Origin: CAZEKB01 sp964512225
Lineage (GTDB): Bacteria; Myxococcota_A; UBA796; UBA9615
Assembly (NCBI GenBank): GCA_964512225.1
Contig: CAZEKB010000027.1
Span: forward strand, 4,713 to 68,712
Direction of reading: 5' to 3'
Length of the DNA stretch: 64,000 nucleotides
A program made the translations under genes and the position numbers. The notes under the pieces were generated by a model. It searched no databases and was not told the origin of the DNA. It saw nothing but the letters and a program-made list of their open reading frames with translations. Positions 58,651 through 64,000 of this stretch are shown here, one piece after another (position 1 is the first letter of the stretch; the number at the start of each line of letters is the position of its first letter).

Positions 58651-59663
58651 ACCGCCTCCGCGATCTGCACCGCGTTGACGGCGGCGCCCTTGCGCAGGTT
58701 GTCGGCGACCACCCACATCGCCACCGAGTGGTCGTCGAACGGGTCGCGGCGGATGCGGCCCACGAAGACCTCGTCCGTGCCCGCGAGGTCGAGGCCGAGG
58801 GGGTACTCCTCGTCTCCCGGGTTGTCGCGCACGACCACGCCGTCGGCGACCTTGAGCTCCCGCCGGACGGTCGCGGCCGTCACCGGCTTGTCGAGCTCCG
58901 CGACGATCGACTCGCCGTGGCACGCGAAGGTGGGGACCCGCACGGCCGTGGGCGTGACCTTCAGGTCGGGGCGGCCGAGGATCTTCCGGCTCTCCTCCAC
59001 CAGCTTCCACTCCTCCTGGGAGTAGCCGTCCGCGCGGAACGGGCCGATGGCGGGGATGCAGTTGAAGGCGATGGGGTGCGGGAACTTCTCCACCACCCGG
59101 TCCTTCTGGTTGAACATCGCCACGACCTGACCGGACAGCTCCTGGATGCCCTTCTGCCCGGCGCCGGAGACCGACTGGTACGTGGATACGACGACGCGGC
59201 GGAGCCCGAACGCCTCGGCGAGCGGGGCGAGGGCGACCACCATCTGGATCGTCGAGCAGTTGGGGTTGGCGATGATCCGTCGGCCCTCGGTCGCCTGCGT
59301 GATGGCGTCGGCGTTGACCTCCGGGACGACGAGCGGGACCTCCGGGTCCATCCGCCACGCCGAGCTGTTGTCGATCACCACGGCCCCCGCGGCCGCGAAC
59401 AGCGGCGCGAACTCCCGGCTGATCGCGCCCCCCGCCGAGAAGAGCACGATGTCGAGGTCGCCCGCGGAGTCCTCGCCGAGGACCTCCACGTCGATCGTCC
59501 GCCCCCGGAAGAGCAGCTCTTCGCCCGCGCTGCGGGCCGACGCGAAGAGGCGCAGCTCCGCGATGGGGAACTCGCGCTCCTCGAGCACCTTGATCATCTC
59601 GCGCCCGACGGCACCCGTGGCGCCCACCACGGCGACGCGCGCGCCTGTGACTGCTGAACCCAT
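58638..59663 (-). CDS. asd: Aspartate-semialdehyde dehydrogenase
   Basis: A 341-residue NADPH enzyme that reduces aspartyl phosphate to aspartate semialdehyde, the branch to lysine, threonine, methionine and diaminopimelate. VAVVGATGAVGREM binds the cofactor, the nucleophile Cys is in NPNCSTIQMV and the catalytic His in PTFACHGESIVAEL. GAGG upstream of ATG 59663 serves as a ribosome site. Confidence 0.95.
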   Translation of the reverse strand: MGSAVTGARVAVVGATGAVGREMIKVLEEREFPIAELRLFASARSAGEELLFRGRTIDVEVLGEDSAGDLDIVLFSAGGAISREFAPLFAAAGAVVIDNSSAWRMDPEVPLVVPEVNADAITQATEGRRIIANPNCSTIQMVVALAPLAEAFGLRRVVVSTYQSVSGAGQKGIQELSGQVVAMFNQKDRVVEKFPHPIAFNCIPAIGPFRADGYSQEEWKLVEESRKILGRPDLKVTPTAVRVPTFACHGESIVAELDKPVTAATVRRELKVADGVVVRDNPGDEEYPLGLDLAGTDEVFVGRIRRDPFDDHSVAMWVVADNLRKGAAVNAVQIAEAVWTA

Positions 59664-59715
59664 CTCGTCCTCTCGACCGCCGCGCCGGGAAGGCGCGGGT
59701 CGGCGACCGCTTCTA

Positions 59716-59952
59716 TCAGCCCGCGCGGCGAGCGGCGCGGTGAGGTTCGAGGATCGTCTCGATTCGGTCGCGGCCCGCCAGCTTCACTCGTTTGAGACGC
59801 CGCACCTGGGCTTCTTCTTCCGGGGAGAGCCAGGTCCGCTCGGCGAAGACCGCGAGCGCGGCTTCGTACCGCGCGTGGTCTGCGAGCAGGGTCTCCAGCT
59901 CCGGGCTTTCGGGGGTCAGCGCTTCGATCAAGTGCAGATCGGCAGGGGTCAT
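59716..59952 (-). CDS. Short helical-hairpin protein, DUF465/YdcH-like
   Basis: A 78-residue, charged, all-helical protein. LETLLADHARYEAALAVF, then EEEAQVRRLKRVKLAGRDRI matches the coiled-coil hairpin of the YdcH/DUF465 family (LxxxHxxL...LKxxKLxLKDxI). Function unknown. A GGGAG precedes the ATG. Confidence 0.65.
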   Translation of the reverse strand: MTPADLHLIEALTPESPELETLLADHARYEAALAVFAERTWLSPEEEAQVRRLKRVKLAGRDRIETILEPHRAARRAG

Positions 59953-60020
59953 GGAGCTCCCTCTCGGCGCGGAATGCGCCGGTCGATCCAGGGTAACCGA
60001 TCGGAGCGCGGGGTCGCGGG

Positions 60021-60743
60021 TCAGGTGCGGGTGCCGTCGTGCCTGCGCATGTAGACGGGCTCGACGCGCGTCGGCTCCGCCTCCGGGTCGACCGCCGCCG
60101 CCAGGGGGAGCAGGTTCGGCCCGAGCACGTGGGCGGGCGCGAGGCGCAGCCGGGGCGACGTCCACCGGGCGGCGTGGAGGCGGGCCCCGTCGCCCACCAG
60201 CTCCACGTCGAGGTCCGCCGCGGCCAGCGTCGCGGCCCAGGCTTCGGGCGTCTGGAGGTCGAGGCCGCGCAGCTCCTCGAGGCCGGTCGCGGAGCGCCGG
60301 AACAGGCCCGTGTAGAGCTCGCCCCGACGCGCGTCGAGCGTCACGCCGACCACGTCGGTCGTGGCCGCCCAGGCCCAGCCGTCGAGGGCCGAGGCTGCGA
60401 AGAGGGGGACGCGGCGCGCCGCGCAGAGACCCTGCAGGGTGGCGATGCCCACCCGCAGCCCCGTGAACGCGCCGGGCCCCACCACGACCAGCGCCGCCGA
60501 GAGATCCGCGACGGTCCGGCCCGCGGCCGCGAGCAGCGCCTCGACGGTGGCGGCCAGCGACGCCCCGCGGTGCTTCGGCCGACGCGTGTGCTGCTGCGCC
60601 ACGGCGAGGTCGCCCTGAACGAGGGCCAGCGTCTCCACGGCGCAGGACGTGTCGACGGCGAGCACGAGCGGGGCCGACGGGTCGGGCTGGACGCGGGGGC
60701 TGGGCGCCGGTCCGCGGGGCCGGCGAGGACGCTTCACGCCCAT
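60021..60743 (-). CDS. tsaB: tRNA threonylcarbamoyladenosine biosynthesis protein TsaB
   Basis: A 240-residue ASKHA-fold partner of TsaD in forming the t6A base of tRNA. LAVDTSCAVETLAL and VVGPGAFTGLRVGIATLQGL are the diagnostic blocks; an extra ~25-residue basic/Pro-rich head precedes them. tsaD and tsaE are not in the window. It follows cdsA after three bases. Confidence 0.93.
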   Translation of the reverse strand: MGVKRPRRPRGPAPSPRVQPDPSAPLVLAVDTSCAVETLALVQGDLAVAQQHTRRPKHRGASLAATVEALLAAAGRTVADLSAALVVVGPGAFTGLRVGIATLQGLCAARRVPLFAASALDGWAWAATTDVVGVTLDARRGELYTGLFRRSATGLEELRGLDLQTPEAWAATLAAADLDVELVGDGARLHAARWTSPRLRLAPAHVLGPNLLPLAAAVDPEAEPTRVEPVYMRRHDGTRT

Positions 60744-60746
60744 CGG

Positions 60747-61577
60747 TCAGGCTCCCGGGATCCAGGGACGCGCGAAGACGACGTACCCGTAGACGACCGG
60801 GAGGCTGAAGATCACCGAGTCGATGCGGTCGAGCATGCCGCCGTGGCCGGGGAGGAACTTGCCGGTGTCCTTCACGCCGTGGGTCCGCTTGATCATCGAG
60901 GCCACGAGGTCCCCCGTGACGCCCGCGAGGTTGCCGAGCACGCCCAGCACGACGCAGTCCCACCACTGCAGGACGTCCAGGAACAGCCACTTCCACACGA
61001 ACACGCCGAACACGGCGAGGGCGACGCCTCCCGCGAACCCCTCCCACGTCTTCTTCGGGGAGATGAGCGGGATCATGGGGTGCTTGCCGAAGGCGCGACC
61101 GGCGAAGTAGCCCCCGGTGTCCCCGAGCCACGCGGCGACCAGGGGGATCCAGATCCACGAGGAGCCGGACTCCAGGGCACGAAGGGCGGGGAGGAAGCCG
61201 ATGAGGAAGGGGACGTAGAGCAGCCCGCACAGGAAGCGGGCCCACTTGTCGGCGAGACCCTCGGTGTCCTTCGCGCTGAAGAGGAACACGGCGGCGGACA
61301 CGGGCACGGCCACCAGCCACACCCCGCTCGCCAGCGCCGCGCTCGCCTGGGGACCGGCGGCCGAGGACGCGAACACGGGGAGCCCCATGCCCAGCATCAT
61401 CGGGAGCGCCACGCCGCGGTCGTCCCGCAGGGTCATGCCCACGTACTCGACGATGCCCCAGCACACCGCCACGAAGGCGAGCCCGGCGATCCACCAGTAG
61501 TCCCCGAAGATCAGGATCGGGAGGACGACCGCGAGGGCCGACAGCCCGGAGATGAGCCGCGTCTTCGTGCCGGTCAC
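60747..61577 (-). CDS. cdsA: Phosphatidate cytidylyltransferase
   Basis: A 276-residue membrane enzyme that makes CDP-diacylglycerol from CTP and phosphatidate. The signature S(P)KKTWEG..GG followed by GDLVASMIKRTHGVKDTGK and LPGHGGMLDRIDS is complete; about eight transmembrane helices are seen. GTG 61577 overlaps the uppS stop (GTGA). Confidence 0.95.
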   Translation of the reverse strand: MTGTKTRLISGLSALAVVLPILIFGDYWWIAGLAFVAVCWGIVEYVGMTLRDDRGVALPMMLGMGLPVFASSAAGPQASAALASGVWLVAVPVSAAVFLFSAKDTEGLADKWARFLCGLLYVPFLIGFLPALRALESGSSWIWIPLVAAWLGDTGGYFAGRAFGKHPMIPLISPKKTWEGFAGGVALAVFGVFVWKWLFLDVLQWWDCVVLGVLGNLAGVTGDLVASMIKRTHGVKDTGKFLPGHGGMLDRIDSVIFSLPVVYGYVVFARPWIPGA

Positions 61578-62320
61578 GCCGTCCCCTCGAGCTGCGCCGA
61601 AGTGAGCCCGTACCGGCGCTCGCGACGACCGAAGGAGGCGAGCGAGGCCGCGAAGGCGTCCTCTCGGAACTCGGGCCAGGGGATGTCCGCGACGTAGAGC
61701 TCCGCGTAGGCGACCTGCCACAGCAGGAAGTTGCTCAGGCGCAGCTCGCCCGCGGTGCGGATCACGAGATCCAGCTCGGGAAGGCCCGCGGTGTACAGCT
61801 TCGATTCGATGGACGCCTCGTCGATGGACGCCGCGTCGCGGGCTCCGGACTCGACCTCCTCGGCGAGCAGCCGCGCGGCCCGGGCGATCTCCTGGCGCGA
61901 GCCGTAGGACAGCGCGAGGTTCAGCACCATCCCCGTGCCGTGCGCCGTCGCCGCCATCGTGCGCTCGAGGGCCTCGCGGGCGGCGGGCACGAGCCGCTCC
62001 GCCTCGCCCGATACCTGCAGCTTGATCCCCTCGTCGAGCATCAGCCGGCGCTCGGCCTCGAGGAAGTGCACGAGGAGCCCCATCAGGGCGTCCACCTCGT
62101 CTCGGGGGCGGCCCCAGTTCTCGGTGCTGAAGGAGTACAGCGTGAGGGCCTCGATGCCGAGGCGTCGCGCCATCTTGGTGATGACGCGCACCGACTCGAC
62201 GCCCTCGGCGTGCCCGCGATGTCGGGGGAGGCCACGGGACTGCGCCCAGCGCCCGTTGCCGTCCATGATGATGGCCACGTGCCGGGGCAGGCGCTCGTCG
62301 AGCGCTGCGTCCGAGGTCAA
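61574..62320 (-). CDS. uppS: Undecaprenyl-diphosphate synthase (cis-prenyltransferase)
   Basis: A 248-residue enzyme that elongates farnesyl diphosphate to the C55 carrier lipid. HVAIIMDGNGRWAQSRGL holds the catalytic Asp; FSTENWGRPRDEV and RTAGELRLSNFLLWQVAYAE are family marks (the last usually RTSGE). TTG 62320 overlaps the frr stop (TTGA). Confidence 0.95.
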   Translation of the reverse strand: MTSDAALDERLPRHVAIIMDGNGRWAQSRGLPRHRGHAEGVESVRVITKMARRLGIEALTLYSFSTENWGRPRDEVDALMGLLVHFLEAERRLMLDEGIKLQVSGEAERLVPAAREALERTMAATAHGTGMVLNLALSYGSRQEIARAARLLAEEVESGARDAASIDEASIESKLYTAGLPELDLVIRTAGELRLSNFLLWQVAYAELYVADIPWPEFREDAFAASLASFGRRERRYGLTSAQLEGTA

Positions 62321-62871
62321 ACCTCGAGGATCTCCTTGGCCTTGGCCTTCACCACGTCGTCGACCTTCGAGCAGTGCGAGTCGGTCGCCTTCTGGACGAT
62401 GTCCAGGCCGCGCTTGAGGTCGTCCTCGGAGATGTCGCCGTCCTTCTGGGCGCCCTTGAGCAGGTCGTTGTAGTCCCGGCGGATGCCGCGGATCGAGACC
62501 TTGGCCTTCTCGCCGGACTGCTCCACCTCGCGCACCATCGACTTGCGTCGATCTCCGGTGAGCTCGGGGAAGGCGAGCCGGATGATCTTCCCGTCGTTGT
62601 TCGGCGTGATGCCGATGTTCGACTGGGAGATGGCCTTCTCGATGGCGGGCAGCATCGTCGGGTCCCACGGCTTGACGATGATCATCCGCGCCTCGGGGAC
62701 GGTCAGCGTCGCGACGCCCTGCAGCGCGGTGGGCGCGCCGTAGTAGTCGATGCGGATGTCGTCCAGGACGGCGAGCGACGCGCGCCCGGTCCGCTTCTTG
62801 GCGAGATCGGACCGCAGGTGCTTCACCGGCTTGTCCATCTCCTCGCCCAGATCATCGAGATAGTCGTCCAT
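62317..62871 (-). CDS. frr: Ribosome recycling factor
   Basis: A 184-residue RRF: LRTGRAS-type block (LAKKRTGRASLAVLDDIRIDYYG), LTVPEARMIIVKPWD, GKIIRLAFPELTGDRRKSMV. It splits post-termination ribosomes with EF-G. GGAG lies six bases before ATG 62871; GTG 62874 is an alternative. The usual pyrH neighbour between tsf and frr is absent. Confidence 0.97.
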   Translation of the reverse strand: MDDYLDDLGEEMDKPVKHLRSDLAKKRTGRASLAVLDDIRIDYYGAPTALQGVATLTVPEARMIIVKPWDPTMLPAIEKAISQSNIGITPNNDGKIIRLAFPELTGDRRKSMVREVEQSGEKAKVSIRGIRRDYNDLLKGAQKDGDISEDDLKRGLDIVQKATDSHCSKVDDVVKAKAKEILEV

Positions 62872-62955
62872 CACCTGCTCCGCGTCGTTCGCCCCGGGGG
62901 CCGCCGGCTGCCGGTCGCCGGGCGCGCGAGTCTAACAAGACGACCCCAAGTAGAA

Positions 62956-62979
62956 AGGGCGGCCCCGAAGGACCGCCCT
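62956..62979 (-). terminator. Intrinsic terminator after tsf with UUCG tetraloop
   Basis: On the minus strand the ten-base stem AGGGCGGTCC / GGGCCGCCCT (one G-T wobble) closes a C(TTCG)G loop and is followed by TTCTACTT. It lies 35-58 bases beyond the tsf stop. Confidence 0.75.
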
Positions 62980-63013
62980 CGACCCTGCGCGAGTCGGGCC
63001 TCTACACGGCGTA

Positions 63014-63667
63014 TCAGTTGGTGCCGGCCATGGCGGCGACCTCGGCGGCGAAGTCGTCGGACTTCTTCTCGAGGCCCTCGCCCAGCGACCAGCGCGTGAA
63101 GCGACGGATGCGGACGTTCTCGCCCGTCTGCGTCACGACCTCGGTCTGGTACTGCTCGATGGTCTTGCTGTCGTCCTTCACCCAGGGCTGCTCCATGAGG
63201 CAGTTCTCGGAGAAGTACTTGTTCAGCTTGCCCACGACCATCTTCTCGGCGATGTGCTCGGGCTTGCCCGAGTCGATCGCTTGCTGGAGGAAGATCGCCT
63301 TCTCGCGGGCCACCTCGGCCTCCGGGGCGTCCTCGCGACGGACCCAGCTCGGGGACGCGGCCGCGATGTGCATCGCCACGTCCTTGACGAAGCCCTGGAA
63401 GACGTCGCCGCGGGCGACGAAGTCGGTCTCGCAGTTGACCTCGAGGAGGACGCCGAGGCGGCCGCCGCCGTGGATGTACGAGTAGACGGAGCCCTCGGTG
63501 GCGGCGCGGGAGGCCTTCTTGGCGGCCTTCGCGATGCCCTTGGTTCGGAGCCAGTCGACGGCCTTCTCGAAGTCGCCGTCGACGGCGCCGAGGGCCTTCT
63601 TGCAGTCCAGGATGCCCGCGCCGGTCTTGCCGCGGAGCTCCTTGATCTGAGCAGCACTGATGGACAT
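63014..63667 (-). CDS. tsf: Translation elongation factor Ts
   Basis: A 217-residue EF-Ts, the nucleotide-exchange factor for EF-Tu. The N-terminal UBA-like block (KELRGKTGAGILDCKKAL, DFEKAVDWLRTKG) and VLLEVNCETDFVAR are clear. It is a short form with one core subdomain, as seen in many non-enteric bacteria. AAAGGA precedes the ATG; it follows rpsB by 19 bases. Confidence 0.96.
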   Translation of the reverse strand: MSISAAQIKELRGKTGAGILDCKKALGAVDGDFEKAVDWLRTKGIAKAAKKASRAATEGSVYSYIHGGGRLGVLLEVNCETDFVARGDVFQGFVKDVAMHIAAASPSWVRREDAPEAEVAREKAIFLQQAIDSGKPEHIAEKMVVGKLNKYFSENCLMEQPWVKDDSKTIEQYQTEVVTQTGENVRIRRFTRWSLGEGLEKKSDDFAAEVAAMAGTN

Positions 63668-63686
63668 GTCTGTGTTTCCTTTCGAG

Positions 63687-64000
<314 letters not shown>

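Overview
The window is a very GC-rich, densely packed stretch of bacterial chromosome with about 51 protein genes (the first and last truncated) and no RNA gene or mobile element that I can see. Several features suggest a Myxococcota-like (deltaproteobacterial) organism: two secreted proteins with MYXO-CTERM-like tails, lipoproteins with Asp-rich tethers behind the lipobox, a MopE-type metal-binding repeat protein, FHA and PP2C signalling proteins, and many GTG or TTG starts. It is an outer-membrane organism, because it carries RpoN, an Lpt cluster, TolC-type and RND proteins and lipoproteins. The lineage is inference, not a database result.

Layout. 0-9.7 kb: gpmI end, WecA-like transferase, YqgE, then a minus-strand PEBP lipoprotein/esterase/FHA operon, a four-module thiol-redox fusion, a phosphopantetheinyl transferase and a TolA-like membrane protein. 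9.7-20.8 kb: a long minus-strand run of OleC-like ligase, BtaA-like transferase, MMPL exporter, HMG-CoA reductase fused to an APH-type kinase domain, MFS permease, M48 protease and RsgA, mostly joined by 4-nt start/stop overlaps. 20.9-27.2 kb: a plus-strand group with a metalloprotease-like surface protein, UbiA prenyltransferase, rifampin-phosphotransferase-like enzyme and GNAT/YghO-like protein. 27.2-43.4 kb: HTH-citrate synthase, ArsC-like protein, an efflux locus (RND fused in frame to TolC, a second RND, a PP2C phosphatase, an adaptor), a PGDH-like dehydrogenase, a desaturase and a small SRPBCC-like protein. 43.5-47.7 kb: LarE, CPBP intramembrane protease, SurA-N-like protein and MopE-like lipoprotein.

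47.7-64 kb is mostly core genes: rpoN, lptB, a lipid A acyltransferase-LptC fusion, pyrG, rplM-rpsI, truA, asd, tsaB, cdsA, uppS, frr, tsf and the end of rpsB. A sialidase-fold lipoprotein, a zinc-ribbon protein and a MYXO-CTERM-like surface protein lie among them. The last ~200 bases of interest (about 63.75-63.95 kb) are almost pure G inside the rpsB tail and look like a sequencing artefact.

The most unusual content is the set of gene fusions: HMGR-kinase, RND-TolC, LpxL-LptC and VKOR-DsbA-FGE-TlpA. The 11.9-27.2 kb interval is the best candidate for an undescribed system. It holds mevalonate formation, a prenyltransferase, an adenylating enzyme, an aminocarboxypropyl transferase, phosphotransfer-type enzymes and two kinds of exporter, which would fit synthesis and export of a novel isoprenoid or amino-acid-headgroup lipid.
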